Positions 26,837 through 36,299 are shown, numbered from the stretch's first letter. The stretch: DNA of 64,000 nucleotides from JBHOQS01 sp042408875 (GCA_042408875.1 JBHOQS010000020.1:190561-254560), one strand, 5' to 3'. Program-made: numbers and translations. Notes: a model not told the origin generated them from the letters alone.

Positions 26837-28174
26837 ATGAACATCATCTGGATCGTCATCGACTCGCTGCGTGCCGATCATCTCGGGTGTTACGGCTATG
26901 CTCGTTGTACCTCGCCGCACATCGATCGGTTTGCCCAGGAGTGTGTGCGGTTCACCCAGTGTATCAGCCCGCACATTCCGACACAGCCGGCGCATACCAC
27001 CATGTTCAGCGGCTTGGATGTCTTCGCCCACCAGATCGTGGCCCAGGGCGGGCGCAAGGAGCTGGATCCGGCCATCCGGTTGCTCCCCCAGCTCCTGCGA
27101 GCGCACGGCTACGTCACCGGCGCGGTCGACAACATCGGCCGCTGGTTCGCCCCCGCCTTCGAGCGCTACGTCTCCTACCCGCGCTGGGACCACGACGGCT
27201 CGCGGCCCTGGCGCATCGGTGAGGAGGTCACTGTCCGCGCGGTGGATCTCCTGAACGAGCTGAACGAGGCGGATCGCGCCGGGCGGCCCTTCTTTCTCTT
27301 CGTGCACTACTGGGATCCGCACAGCCCCTATCTGCCCCCGCCGCCGTTCCACCGCATGTTCTACGAGGGCGATGAGCGCGACCCGGCGCACCGGACAGCG
27401 CCGTACAGCATGGACCCGGTGTGGCGCTCGCCTTGGTTCGCCAAGTACTTCGCCGAGTGGCTGGATGGCGTCACCGACATCCGCTACGTCATTGCCGAGT
27501 ACGACGCCAGCATCGCCTATGCCGATGCCTGCCTGGCGCACCTGTTTCAGCGCCTAACTGAGCTCGACCGCTGGCAGGATACGCTTGTGTTGCTCTGCGC
27601 TGATCACGGCGAAGAACTCGACGATCACGGCTGCTGGTTCGACCATCACGGGCTCTACGATACGAATGTGCGCGTGCCGCTCCTGCTGCGTTTCCCAGAC
27701 GGCCGGGGCGCGGGACGAGTCATCACCGACATGGTGAGTATGCTGGACCTGGCGCCCACCGTGCTGGACGCCGCGAGGCTGGCAGAGGCTGCCCAGCGCT
27801 GCGGGATGGCCGGGCGCAGTCTGCTGCCGCTGGTAGATGGCCGTCCCATTGCCCCGCTCGAGGCGATCTACCTGACTGAGTGTACCTGGATGCGCAAGCG
27901 CGGCTGGCGCACGCCGCAGTGGAAGCTCATTCGTGCGCTCGAGCCAGACATCTACGGCAAGCCCGCCATCGAGCTCTACGACCTGCGGCACGATCCCGCC
28001 GAGCGGCACAATCTCGCGGAGGCGCGGCCGGAGGTGGTGCAGGCCCTCAGCGCGGCGATGGAGGCCTGGGTGGCGCGGCGGCTGGCCGAGACCGGCCTGC
28101 CTGACCCCTTAATCGACCAGGCGGATGCACTGCGCATCTGGCAGCCGCGCTTCATCGCCGGGCGGCGAGGATAG
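26837..28174 (+). CDS. Sulfatase-superfamily hydrolase with Thr in place of the formylglycine Cys
   Basis: Alkaline-phosphatase superfamily fold: metal Asp in IVIDSLRADHLGCYGY at the start and ADHGEELDDHG near residue 255. Where a type I sulfatase has C/S-x-P-x-R, this protein reads T-Q-P-A-H (PTQPAHTTMFSGL, about residues 48-60). It therefore cannot form formylglycine there, and Thr may be the nucleophile, as in phosphodiesterase-type members. ATG 26837 is preferred; an in-frame TTG lies at 26816. It is plus-strand, upstream of the GntR-type gene. It may be a phosphatase or phosphodiesterase rather than a sulfatase. Confidence 0.75.
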   Translation: MNIIWIVIDSLRADHLGCYGYARCTSPHIDRFAQECVRFTQCISPHIPTQPAHTTMFSGLDVFAHQIVAQGGRKELDPAIRLLPQLLRAHGYVTGAVDNIGRWFAPAFERYVSYPRWDHDGSRPWRIGEEVTVRAVDLLNELNEADRAGRPFFLFVHYWDPHSPYLPPPPFHRMFYEGDERDPAHRTAPYSMDPVWRSPWFAKYFAEWLDGVTDIRYVIAEYDASIAYADACLAHLFQRLTELDRWQDTLVLLCADHGEELDDHGCWFDHHGLYDTNVRVPLLLRFPDGRGAGRVITDMVSMLDLAPTVLDAARLAEAAQRCGMAGRSLLPLVDGRPIAPLEAIYLTECTWMRKRGWRTPQWKLIRALEPDIYGKPAIELYDLRHDPAERHNLAEARPEVVQALSAAMEAWVARRLAETGLPDPLIDQADALRIWQPRFIAGRRG

Positions 28175-28310
28175 CACCGAGGAAGGCTTGACAGCGGACG
28201 TCGCACGCCCTACCATGCATCCTGCCGACAGCCGACAGCCGACCGGTATAGAGCGGCTGCCGGTGAGGCCAGGATACCGGCAAAGACTGGGAAAGCTGAC
28301 TGGGAGGACA

Positions 28311-28982
28311 ATGGCGCAGATTGTGTTGCCGGCGCGGCCGTACCGGCCGCTGTCCGCCGATGCCTATGAGGCCCTGCGCGAGGCCATCCTGACCGGGCGT
28401 CTAGCCCCTGGCGAGCGACTAGTGGAAGCCGAGGTGGCGCGGCAAATGGGCGTCAGCCGTGCACCCATTCGGGAGGCGATCCGCAAGCTCGAGCGCGATG
28501 GGCTGGTGGAGTACATCCCCAGGCGGGGCACCGTGGTGGTCAAGCTCTCGCCGGAGGAAGTGCGCGATGCCTACTACCTGCGCGCCCATCTCGAGGCCTA
28601 TGCCATCCGGCGCGCTGCCGTGCGCGTCACGGATGAGGACCTAGCGGCATTGGAAGACCTAATCGCACGCATGCGCGAGTGTGCGACCCGCGAGGACCTG
28701 CACGGGCTGATCGCCGCCGATGTGGCGTTCCATGCGCGCATCTGCCAGGCCTCGGGGAGCGCGCGGCTCTACCGGCTGTGGGACAGCCTCAATCCGCACT
28801 GCTGGACGCTGTTGACCAGCCTGAAGGTGGCTGGCTACACGCTGCTCCAGATCGCCGAGCGCCACCAGCCGGTGCTGGCCGCCCTGCGGGCGCGCGATCC
28901 CGACCGGGCCGAGGCGGAGATCCGCCGGCACATCACCGAACTGGCCGACAACGTGCTGGCCCACCTGGACGCACCCGCGTAG
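28311..28982 (+). CDS. GntR-family transcriptional regulator (FadR subfamily)
   Basis: N-terminal winged helix: LREAILTGRLAPGERL, VARQMGVSRAPIREAIRKL, then GLVEYIPRRGTVV. The C-terminal all-helical FCD ligand domain has FHARICQASGSARL and RHITELADNV with the usual metal-site histidines. ATG 28311 follows TGGGAGG by four bases; 223 residues. It sits between the sulfatase-like gene and the ThuA-like gene and may regulate this plus-strand unit. FCD regulators often respond to sugar acids or organic acids. Confidence 0.9.
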   Translation: MAQIVLPARPYRPLSADAYEALREAILTGRLAPGERLVEAEVARQMGVSRAPIREAIRKLERDGLVEYIPRRGTVVVKLSPEEVRDAYYLRAHLEAYAIRRAAVRVTDEDLAALEDLIARMRECATREDLHGLIAADVAFHARICQASGSARLYRLWDSLNPHCWTLLTSLKVAGYTLLQIAERHQPVLAALRARDPDRAEAEIRRHITELADNVLAHLDAPA

Positions 28983-29209
28983 GAACAGGCCTGCGTGCCT
29001 GTCCAGGCACGGGGGCAACCACTGGGGTGCTCCTACAGGAGGACCGCCGAAGAATTGGCCCAACACCACGTTGCCCGATCGGTAGGGGCAGGCACAGGGG
29101 CCTACCCTGGTCTTGCGCAGGCCTCGTGCCCGGGGCAGGCAGCCACACAGGATACCTGGAGGAGAGGCAGGCGCAAGAGCCTGCCCGAGGTTTTAGCAAG
29201 GAGGATAAC
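28983..29209. other. 227-bp spacer rich in GC palindromes
   Basis: No gene supported. It contains ACAGGCctgcgtGCCTGT just after the GntR stop and GTAGGggcaggcacaggggCCTAC around 29090, plus repeated GCAGGC words. This looks like a small dispersed-repeat or hairpin region; the AGGCCTG words also occur in the ilvN-ilvC spacer. A ribosome site AAGGAGG at its end serves the ThuA-like gene. Confidence 0.4.
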
Positions 29210-29911
29210 GTGGCGAAGTTAAAGGTGCTCCTGCTGGTTGGCGGGGCGGAGTACCACAACCGGCCGTTCCATTACGCCGAGCTGGCCGGCATCTTCGCCG
29301 GCGAAGGCGGCTGCGACCTGCGCATCACCGACGACCTCTCAGTGCTGGAGCCGCGTACGCTCGAGCAGTACCAGGTCATCATCAACTGGAGCACGTTCCT
29401 TCAGCCTACGGATGAGCAGGTGGCAGCGCTCTTGAGCGCGGTCGAGGGCGGCACCGGCTTCCTGGGCCTGCACGCGGCTACAGCTACGTTCTGGAACAGC
29501 GCCGCGTACCTGCGCATGATCGGCAGCCGGTTCATCCGCCACGACCCGTACAAGCGCTTCACTGTGCACATCGAAGATCGCACGCATCCAATCACCGCCG
29601 GGGTGGAGGACTTCGAAGTCGAGGATGAGCTCTACCAGCTCGGCGGTGACACACGCGGGTTCGATGCCCTGGCCGAGGGCGTGCGGCAGGGCCGGCCTGC
29701 CCGCGAGCTGCGTGAGCTGGGCGCCGGGCCGCTCGGGCCGGACATCCATGTGCTGGCCACGGCCGAGGGCTGGCCGCTGCTCTATGTGAAAACCTATGGC
29801 AAGGGCCGCGTGCACTATAACGCGCTGGGACATGATACCGCAGCCTTGCAGCATCCCAGCTACCGCCGTCTGGTGCTCCAGGGCCTCGCCTGGGTGGCCG
29901 GGCAGAGCTAG
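29210..29911 (+). CDS. ThuA-like domain protein
   Basis: Matches the ThuA family (class I glutamine-amidotransferase-like fold) linked to trehalose and other 3-keto-disaccharide metabolism. Visible are LLLVGGAEYHNRPFHY at the N-terminus, the central GGTGFLGLHAATATFWNS (about residues 82-99), a FEVEDELYQL segment and a C-terminal KGRVHYNALGHD. GTG 29210 is chosen for its AAGGAGGATAAC site; 233 residues. The frame continues upstream but without support. It precedes SBP 8. Members often sit beside Gfo/Idh oxidoreductases. Confidence 0.82.
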   Translation: MAKLKVLLLVGGAEYHNRPFHYAELAGIFAGEGGCDLRITDDLSVLEPRTLEQYQVIINWSTFLQPTDEQVAALLSAVEGGTGFLGLHAATATFWNSAAYLRMIGSRFIRHDPYKRFTVHIEDRTHPITAGVEDFEVEDELYQLGGDTRGFDALAEGVRQGRPARELRELGAGPLGPDIHVLATAEGWPLLYVKTYGKGRVHYNALGHDTAALQHPSYRRLVLQGLAWVAGQS

Positions 29912-29976
29912 CTGCGCCGAACAGGCGCGCTGTGCCGGGCGCCCGGTGTATGTGCTACGAGGGAGGGATTGTTGCG

Positions 29977-31308
29977 ATGCTCTCTCGCCGTCGGTTCGTA
30001 GCAGCCGTCAGCACCATGCCGCTCGCATCCCTGGCAGCGTGTCGCCGCGCCGAGCCTGGGCCGACGAAGGAGGCCGGGCCCGCCGCGCGGCAACCGATCA
30101 CACTGAAGTCGTGGATCATCGAGCCGACCTCGGTGGTCTATCCAGCCTTCGAAGCGGTAGACCGGCGTATCTTCGAGAAGTACCCGTGGCTGCGCGTTGA
30201 GCACGAGGCGCGCCCTCCCGGCGACTACATCGACGCTGTAGTGACGCGGGCGGCTGCGGGACAGCTGCCGGACATGATCTACGCCCAGGGCACGCAGATC
30301 CAGGCTTTCATCCGCCAGGGGCTGGTCCGTGCTCTCGATCCATACCTCGCTAAAGCAAAGGATTTCGACATCGCCGATTTCCCGACGGTGGCGCTGAAGC
30401 TATACACTGGGCCGGATGGCAAGATTTACGGCATCCCCTATGACCACGGCCCGCTGCTGATCTGGTACAACCGCGATATCTTCGACAAAGAGGGAGTCCC
30501 TTATCCGAACTCGACCTGGACCTTCGACGACTGGCTGGCTGCAGCCAAGCGGCTGACCAGGCCGGCCGACGGGCAGTGGGGTGCGGTAAGTTTCATCCCC
30601 GGCGCCGGCTGGACCATGCACGGCAGCTACCTGCTGCCCTTCGGCGGAAGCTACCTGAACGAGCAGGAGACCGAGACCCAGATCGATTCCCGCGAGTCCA
30701 TCCAGGCGCTCGAATGGTGGGTGGCGGCACGCATGAGCCACCGCGTCATTCCTCTGGACGCTGACCTCCAGGGGGTCACCGGCGGGCAGTACGGCCTTTT
30801 CCGTGCCGGCAGGGCCGGCATGTTCGCTGGCGGGCCCTGGAACACCCGCGAGCTTGTTTCTGACAAGGTCCAGTTCAGGTTCGACATCGCCGACTGGCCG
30901 CGCGGGCCCAAAGGGCGCTGGAGTGCCTCGATGGGATCGGCGTATCCGATGACCCGTGATACCAGGTATCCGGACGAATGCTGGATCTACCTGAGCGAGC
31001 TGCTGGGCAAGAGCGACGACTCGCTCTTTGGCGAGTTCCTGCGCACCGGCCTGGGCATCCCGGTGCGGAACTCGTTTGCCCCGCGCTGGGAGAAGTCGCC
31101 GTTTGCGCCGCCCAGCGCCCATATTGTGGCCCCTGCCCAGAAGAGCTACGCGGTGATCGGTATTCCTATCTCACCGGTCAAGCCCGACCTGGATCGCATC
31201 ATCAACCGCGAGTTTGGTCTGATCTGGCGGGGCGAGAAGTCGGTGGCCGATGCCTGCCGCACCATCAAACAGGAGATCGCCCCCTTGCTGGAGCAGAACC
31301 GGAGGTAA
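29977..31308 (+). CDS. Family-1 extracellular solute-binding lipoprotein (SBP 8)
   Basis: ATG 29977 is preceded by GAGGGAGGG. The protein opens directly with the Tat motif MLSRRRFVAA and lipobox SLAAC (Cys22). Mature part: ITLKSWIIEPTSVVYPAF, LPDMIYAQGTQIQAFI, YGIPYDHGPLLIWYNRDIF. 443 residues. The zinc alcohol dehydrogenase gene starts nine bases after its stop, so these two are almost certainly one transcript. Confidence 0.88.
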   Translation: MLSRRRFVAAVSTMPLASLAACRRAEPGPTKEAGPAARQPITLKSWIIEPTSVVYPAFEAVDRRIFEKYPWLRVEHEARPPGDYIDAVVTRAAAGQLPDMIYAQGTQIQAFIRQGLVRALDPYLAKAKDFDIADFPTVALKLYTGPDGKIYGIPYDHGPLLIWYNRDIFDKEGVPYPNSTWTFDDWLAAAKRLTRPADGQWGAVSFIPGAGWTMHGSYLLPFGGSYLNEQETETQIDSRESIQALEWWVAARMSHRVIPLDADLQGVTGGQYGLFRAGRAGMFAGGPWNTRELVSDKVQFRFDIADWPRGPKGRWSASMGSAYPMTRDTRYPDECWIYLSELLGKSDDSLFGEFLRTGLGIPVRNSFAPRWEKSPFAPPSAHIVAPAQKSYAVIGIPISPVKPDLDRIINREFGLIWRGEKSVADACRTIKQEIAPLLEQNRR

Positions 31309-31317
31309 GAGCCATCC

Positions 31318-32289
31318 ATGCGCGCCATTCAGATCGTTGCCCCCGGCCGGTTCGAGATCGTCGAGTTGCCGCGCCCGGAGCCGGGGCCGGAAGAGGTGCT
31401 GGTGGAGATCAAAGCTTGTAACACCTGCACACACTGGGACATGACTATCTGGAAGGGCGAGGATATCTTCGAACGGCCGGGCTATCCGATCTACCCGCAG
31501 GACCCCGGCGCGCCCGGCCATGAGTGGGCCGGAGTGGTCGTCGAGTGCGGTCCGGGAGCGACGAAGCTTGCTCCCGGCGACCCCGTGGCGTTTTGGGGGA
31601 GCGTGCCGGGGCAGCGGCTGCGTCGCCAGGGCGGGTACGCCGAGTACATCGTGGTGCATCAGGATACCGTGGTGAAGGCGCCGCCGCATCTGCCGTTTGA
31701 AGAGGCGGCGGCCCAGGAGCTCCTCACCTGCGTCGCCACCTCCATCCTGCGCGCCGGTGAGGTTGCCGGCAAGCGCGTCGGGGTCTCCGGCATGGGACCA
31801 GCCGGCCTGCTGGCACTGCAGGCCCTGAAAGCGCGCGGCGCGGCCGAGGTATATGCCTTCGACATCCTGCCGGCGCGCCTGGAGCTCGCACGCCGGCTTG
31901 GCGCGGATCATGGGATCATCCCGCACTCGCCGGAGTGGGAGGCGCTGCGCGGCAATCAGCTCGACGTAACGATCGATTGTTCTGGTGCCGGGAAGGCGAT
32001 CAGCGCGGCGCTGAAGGTTACGCGGGGCCGCGTGCTGGTGTTCGGAGTGCCGCACGGACCGGTTGACTGGGGCATCGACGAGTGGCGTCGTGGCGTGACG
32101 CTGGAAGGCTTCGGTGGTCGCACGCGCCAGGCAGCGGATTACGCCCGGCACCTGCTAGCGACCGGGCAGGTGAAGGCTGGCCCGCTGATCAGCGCTCGCC
32201 TGCCCTTCGAGCACTATGACCGTGGCGTCGAGTTGCTGCGGCGCCGCGAGGCAATCAAAGTATCCTTCCAGCCGCACCTTGTTCCTTGA
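31318..32289 (+). CDS. Zinc-binding alcohol dehydrogenase family protein (MDR)
   Basis: Medium-chain dehydrogenase, likely oxidising a polyol or sugar. The catalytic-zinc site is suggested by Cys in ACNTCTHWD and GHEWAG; the NAD Rossmann motif GVSGMGPAGLLALQAL lies near residue 155 with an acidic FDI after the next strand, favouring NAD. The structural-zinc loop with four cysteines seen in many ADHs is absent and 323 residues is a little short. ATG 31318 follows GGAGG. Direct neighbour of SBP 8. Confidence 0.85.
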   Translation: MRAIQIVAPGRFEIVELPRPEPGPEEVLVEIKACNTCTHWDMTIWKGEDIFERPGYPIYPQDPGAPGHEWAGVVVECGPGATKLAPGDPVAFWGSVPGQRLRRQGGYAEYIVVHQDTVVKAPPHLPFEEAAAQELLTCVATSILRAGEVAGKRVGVSGMGPAGLLALQALKARGAAEVYAFDILPARLELARRLGADHGIIPHSPEWEALRGNQLDVTIDCSGAGKAISAALKVTRGRVLVFGVPHGPVDWGIDEWRRGVTLEGFGGRTRQAADYARHLLATGQVKAGPLISARLPFEHYDRGVELLRRREAIKVSFQPHLVP

Positions 32290-32324
32290 GTAGCCCGGAG
32301 CGGAAGCGTCAGGAGGAGCATAGG

Positions 32325-32770
32325 ATGCCCGAAGTACTAGCGGTGACTCGGCCGAGCCGCCGGGCACGGTGGGCTCGGCCAAGGTCGGCGGCTGGGCTAT
32401 CGGCGCGGTAAACGGGAGCCCGCAGCGTGAGGAAGCGTGGGACTTCATGAAATTCGTCGGGGCTAGCGAGGAGGGCACCACCATGGTCGCCCGGCTCACC
32501 GGCATCCCCGGCTGGCTCAAGTCGCCTGGCCTGCGTGAGCTCGAGCAGGACCCGCTGCAGCGGCCGTATGCGGAGGCCATGTGGCGCGCCGAGTTCCCGG
32601 CCTTGAGCTTCTATGGCGGTGTCGTTGACCTTGGGCTGGGCCTGCTGGATCAGGCGATCAACGGACAGCTCGGTATTCGTGAGGCGCTCGAGCGCATCAA
32701 CCAGGAAGTCAACGCGCGCTACCTCGAATGGAAGCGCCAGGAGCCGGGACGCCAGCTCTTCAAGCTGTAG
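32325..32770 (+). pseudogene. Deletion remnant of an SBP 6/10-type solute-binding protein
   Basis: A ribosome site (AGGAGG) and ATG at 32325 read only MPEVLAVTRP and stop at a TAA within 29 codons. In another frame, from about 32345 to the stop at 32770, lies the C-terminal third of an SBP: EPPGTVGSAKVGGWAIGA, REEAWDFMKFVGASEEGTT, IPGWLKSPGL. This aligns with residues about 310 to the end of SBP 6 and SBP 10. The simplest reading is an internal deletion that removed the signal peptide and most of the mature protein and shifted frame. It lies ahead of GIM 2, where an intact SBP stands in the other modules. Confidence 0.85.
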
Positions 32771-32796
32771 CGCTGCCAGCTTAGGGGAGGACAGTT

Positions 32797-33873
32797 GTGA
32801 CAGCACGCTATCGTGTGGGGGTGATTGGCTGTGGCGGGATTGCCACGGCCCATCTGCAGGCCTATCGCCGGCTTCCCTCAGTCGAGGTCGTGGCAGGTGC
32901 TGATCCCTCTGAGGAGGCGCGGCGGCGCTGGACGGAGGAGCTCGGCGTCCCGCGCATGTATGCCACGGCGGAGGAGATGCTCGAGCGAGAGCGACCGGAT
33001 ATTGTCTCCATCTGTACGTGGCCGCCGCTGCGGCCGCAGATGACCGAGCTGGCCTGTGCCGCCGGGGTGAAGGCCATCTGGGCCGAGAAACCCATGGCAG
33101 TGGACCTGGCCGGCTGTGACCGCATGCTTGCCGCGGCTGCGCGCGTTGGAGCCGTGCTCATCGTTAACCACCAGCGGCGCTTTCGCGATCGCTATGTCAA
33201 GGCGCGCGAGCTGATCCAATCCGGGGCAATCGGCGATGTGGTGCAGATCACCGGCTTCCTGGGTGGTGACCTCCTGACCGGCGGCACGCACACAGTAGAT
33301 TGCATTCGCTACCTGCTCGGCGATCCTCCGGCCGAGTGGGTGATCGGCCAGATTGATATGCGAGATCTTCCGACCAGGCGCGACCAGCGTGGACGTATGC
33401 CGGAAGAGCGCCAGCACATGCGCTATGGCCACTATGTTGAGTCCGGCGCCTTTGCTCTGGTGCAGTTCCAGGGGGGCGTACGGGCTACGCTAGAGGGTGG
33501 CGTGGTGATGCGTCCTGGGGGCGGCGGTTGGCCGGCAGTGATCTACGGCACTCAGGGAATGATTGAGGTGGGTCCGGACCGGCCGGTTGAGGGGCAGCCC
33601 CGCCTGCGCGCTCGTCTCAAGGGGCAGACGGATTGGGTCTATCCGGAGATTGTCCCCGACGACGGCTGGCTTGCCGTGCCGGCACGGCTCATTGACGTGC
33701 TCGAGCATGGCGGGGGCCACCCGCTGGACGGGCGCTCGGCACGCGCCGTCATGGAGACCGTCCTGGCGGTGCTGGAATCGGCGCGGCGACGAGGGCGCGT
33801 TGACCTGCCACTCGCTGTCCAAGAGAACCCGCTCGAAGCGATGATCACGGCCGGAGAGATCATGGTGCACTGA
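32797..33873 (+). CDS. Gfo/Idh/MocA family oxidoreductase (GIM 2)
   Basis: Rossmann motif GVIGCGGIATAHLQAY at the N-terminus, family motif AEKPMAVDLAG with the catalytic Lys, a conserved NHQRRFRDRY and GGTHTVDCIRYLLGD with the likely catalytic His. 358 residues. GTG 32797 follows GGGGAGGACAG. It is closely related to GIM 3 at 39308, sharing ICTWPPL, EKPMAVDLAG and HQRR. It is followed by SPI 2 and a sulfatase, and preceded by the SBP remnant. Confidence 0.88.
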   Translation: MTARYRVGVIGCGGIATAHLQAYRRLPSVEVVAGADPSEEARRRWTEELGVPRMYATAEEMLERERPDIVSICTWPPLRPQMTELACAAGVKAIWAEKPMAVDLAGCDRMLAAAARVGAVLIVNHQRRFRDRYVKARELIQSGAIGDVVQITGFLGGDLLTGGTHTVDCIRYLLGDPPAEWVIGQIDMRDLPTRRDQRGRMPEERQHMRYGHYVESGAFALVQFQGGVRATLEGGVVMRPGGGGWPAVIYGTQGMIEVGPDRPVEGQPRLRARLKGQTDWVYPEIVPDDGWLAVPARLIDVLEHGGGHPLDGRSARAVMETVLAVLESARRRGRVDLPLAVQENPLEAMITAGEIMVH

Positions 33874-33958
33874 CCGGGTCCAAGCGGCGCTTAACTGGAT
33901 GCTCACCTTGAGCAGGCGTGAGCAGTCACGGCAACACAAGCGAGGGGAGGCTGATGAG

Positions 33959-34789
33959 GTGAAGCTAGGGGTCATGGCCTCGGGACTGGTGCGGGAGCGT
34001 ACACCGGAGGCGATGCGGCCGGAGAATCTGTTCGCTGCAGCGCAGCGGCTCGGCGTGCAGTCGCTGGATCTACCGTCGTCCGGCTGGGAGGAACCCGGCT
34101 GGGTTGAGCGGGTTGGCGAACTCCAGGAACGCACCGGTATTCGCGTGCAGTTGAGTTTCAGCGATCGGTACATTGAGCATGGCCCTGATCAGCCTGTTGA
34201 ACGCTTCGCTGCCTTCGTGGAGCGCGCCTGCAAGCCGTTGGGTGTGCAGGTGATCGGTACCGTCTCGCCGCTGCATGGCGGCCGGTGGCTGCGCGAGCCG
34301 CCGCTCGAACAGCAACTGGAACGACTGGCCGCGGCGCTCCGCCGCCTGGCACCTCTCGCCGAGGCCGGAGGGGTAAAGCTGGCCCTCGAGAACCACGCCG
34401 ACTATCGCGGCTATGAGCTGGCCCGGGTGCTGCGAGCGGTGAACAGCCCGGCCGTGGGCGCCCGCCTTGATACCGCTAACCCGTACGCCGTGATCGAGGA
34501 GCCCCTGGCTGCGGCGGAGGCGCTGGCTCGCTATACCTTCGCCACACATGTCAAAGATATGATCGTGGAGGCCGAGCCCGGCAACCGGGGCATCCCGCCC
34601 GGCGGGCTCCTGGCGCTGCGGCACTGTGCCCTGGGCGAGGGACACGTGGACCTGCCAGCGATCGTCGCCCTGCTGGCCGAGCGCGGGCCGTTGGGGCAGG
34701 AGCTCGTGCTCACCCTTGAGGTACCGGCGGCCGCGCTCGAGGCGAGCCTGGCGTATGCCCGCTGCGTCTTTGCCGCGTTCCTGGACTAA
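33959..34789 (+). CDS. Sugar phosphate isomerase/epimerase family TIM-barrel protein (SPI 2)
   Basis: TIM barrel of the xylose-isomerase-like superfamily, 276 residues. Likely metal ligands: Glu in KLALENHADY, Asp in GARLDTANPY, His in FATHVKDM and Glu in LTLEVPA. GTG 33959 is chosen for the GGGGAGG upstream; the frame opens at 33899. It lies between GIM 2 and the FGly-type sulfatase in the same direction. Substrate unknown. Confidence 0.78.
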   Translation: MKLGVMASGLVRERTPEAMRPENLFAAAQRLGVQSLDLPSSGWEEPGWVERVGELQERTGIRVQLSFSDRYIEHGPDQPVERFAAFVERACKPLGVQVIGTVSPLHGGRWLREPPLEQQLERLAAALRRLAPLAEAGGVKLALENHADYRGYELARVLRAVNSPAVGARLDTANPYAVIEEPLAAAEALARYTFATHVKDMIVEAEPGNRGIPPGGLLALRHCALGEGHVDLPAIVALLAERGPLGQELVLTLEVPAAALEASLAYARCVFAAFLD

Positions 34790-34862
34790 GGGCAGGCCTG
34801 GATAGGCCGTACCATGGCTCTCTTGCGCCTGTGCCGCCTGCCTGCACTGAGGAGGATAGGGC

Positions 34863-36299
34863 ATGGGAAGCCGACGGCCCAATGTGCTTATTCTCATGAC
34901 CGACCAGCATCGCGCCGATGCTCTGGGGTGCTATGGGAGCCGGATCTGTCACACGCCGCGGCTGGATCAGCTCGCCGCCCAGGGAGTGCGCTTCACTCGC
35001 GCCTATACACCCTCGCCGATCTGCTCGCCGGCCCGTGCGTCGCTGTTGACCGGGCTCTGGCCGACGCATCACGGCATGATCTTCAACTCCGTCGGCCGCG
35101 ACGGTGACTTTTACCAGCGCGGGCGTATCCCCGACGGCATGCCTGTCCTCGGGCGGCTCTTTCAGGAGGCAGGGTACCGCACGTACTATGTTGGGAAATG
35201 GCACGTCGGGAAGGAGGAAGATATCCGCCGGCTGGGCTTCGCTGAAGGGCCTCCGCCTACGGAGGGGAGCAGCCGAGCAGCGTACTGGCCAGGGCCGGCC
35301 AGGTATCCCCTGATCGATCCGATCCAGCGCCGCTGGCTGCAGAACCCCACGACATACTCCGCAGTCACAACCGCTGATGGCGAGGACTTCCGCGAGATCG
35401 CTATCTGCCGGCACGCCCAACGATGGCTGCGCGAGCACGTGCGGTCCCATCCAGACGTGCCGTTCCTCTGCTTCGTGTCCACCCCCGGACCCCACTGGCC
35501 TTGTGTGGTCCCCCAACGGTATGCAGCGCTGTATGACTGGCGCCGGGTGCCGCTCCCGCCGAACCTGCGCGACACGCTGGAGGAGAAGCCCGCCGCGCAT
35601 CGTGTCTACCGGGACGAGGCCGGCGAGAGCGGGACGCTGAGCGACGAAGAGTGGCAGAAATGCCTGGCCCGGTACTACGCCTTCGTCACGCTCATCGATG
35701 AGCACTTCGGTGAGATCATTGACACCCTTGACGAGCTGGGCGTGGCCGAGGATACGCTGGTCGTGTATCTGACCGATCACGGGGACATCATGGGATCGCA
35801 CCGGCTGTTCGACAAGGGGCCGTTCATGTACGAGGAGATGGTGCGCATCCCGTTGATCCTGCGCTGGCCGGGGCACATTCCAACCGGTCAGGTCATCCAG
35901 CCGTTTGTCAGCCTGCTGGATGTGCTGCCTACGCTCCTAGAGGCAGCGGGGATCCCTGCGCCAGCAGGGCTGGATGGCCACAGCCTGTGGCCGCTCCTGC
36001 GCGGCGAGCCTGTACGCGACTGGCCGGACGGCGCCTTCAGCCAGTTCCACGGGCATGGCCCAGCCCGCGGGCTGTACGACGTGCGCATGCTGCGCACGGA
36101 GCGGTACAAATTCGTTTACTATCCTCACGACGTAGATGAGCTATACGACATGCAGGAGGACCCCGCGGAGCTTCACAATCTAGCTGAGGCTCCGGCGTGG
36201 CAGGAACTCCGCGAGCAGCTTCAAGAGCGGATGCTGGTCTGGATGCAGCAGGCTGGCGATCCCCTGCGTATCTGGATCAAGCGGCGGCACCGGCGGTGA
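34863..36299 (+). CDS. Sulfatase (formylglycine-dependent, type I motif intact)
   Basis: Arylsulfatase-type hydrolase, probably desulfating a carbohydrate. The modified-Cys motif C-S-P-A-R is intact in ICSPARASLLTGL (about residues 58-70), after the metal motif LMTDQHRADALG. KWHVGKE and TDHGDIMGSHRLFDKG supply the other active-site residues. 478 residues; ATG 34863 follows GAGGATAGGGC. No signal peptide is seen, so it would act inside the cell. A formylglycine-generating enzyme is not in the window. It follows SPI 2 and precedes SBP 9. Confidence 0.9.
   Translation: MGSRRPNVLILMTDQHRADALGCYGSRICHTPRLDQLAAQGVRFTRAYTPSPICSPARASLLTGLWPTHHGMIFNSVGRDGDFYQRGRIPDGMPVLGRLFQEAGYRTYYVGKWHVGKEEDIRRLGFAEGPPPTEGSSRAAYWPGPARYPLIDPIQRRWLQNPTTYSAVTTADGEDFREIAICRHAQRWLREHVRSHPDVPFLCFVSTPGPHWPCVVPQRYAALYDWRRVPLPPNLRDTLEEKPAAHRVYRDEAGESGTLSDEEWQKCLARYYAFVTLIDEHFGEIIDTLDELGVAEDTLVVYLTDHGDIMGSHRLFDKGPFMYEEMVRIPLILRWPGHIPTGQVIQPFVSLLDVLPTLLEAAGIPAPAGLDGHSLWPLLRGEPVRDWPDGAFSQFHGHGPARGLYDVRMLRTERYKFVYYPHDVDELYDMQEDPAELHNLAEAPAWQELREQLQERMLVWMQQAGDPLRIWIKRRHRR

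Noticed and set aside
32369..32770. The C-terminal SBP fragment as an independent small gene
   Set aside because: The only start in that frame is an internal GTG without a ribosome site, and the sequence lacks signal peptide and N-terminal lobe, so it is treated as a pseudogene.
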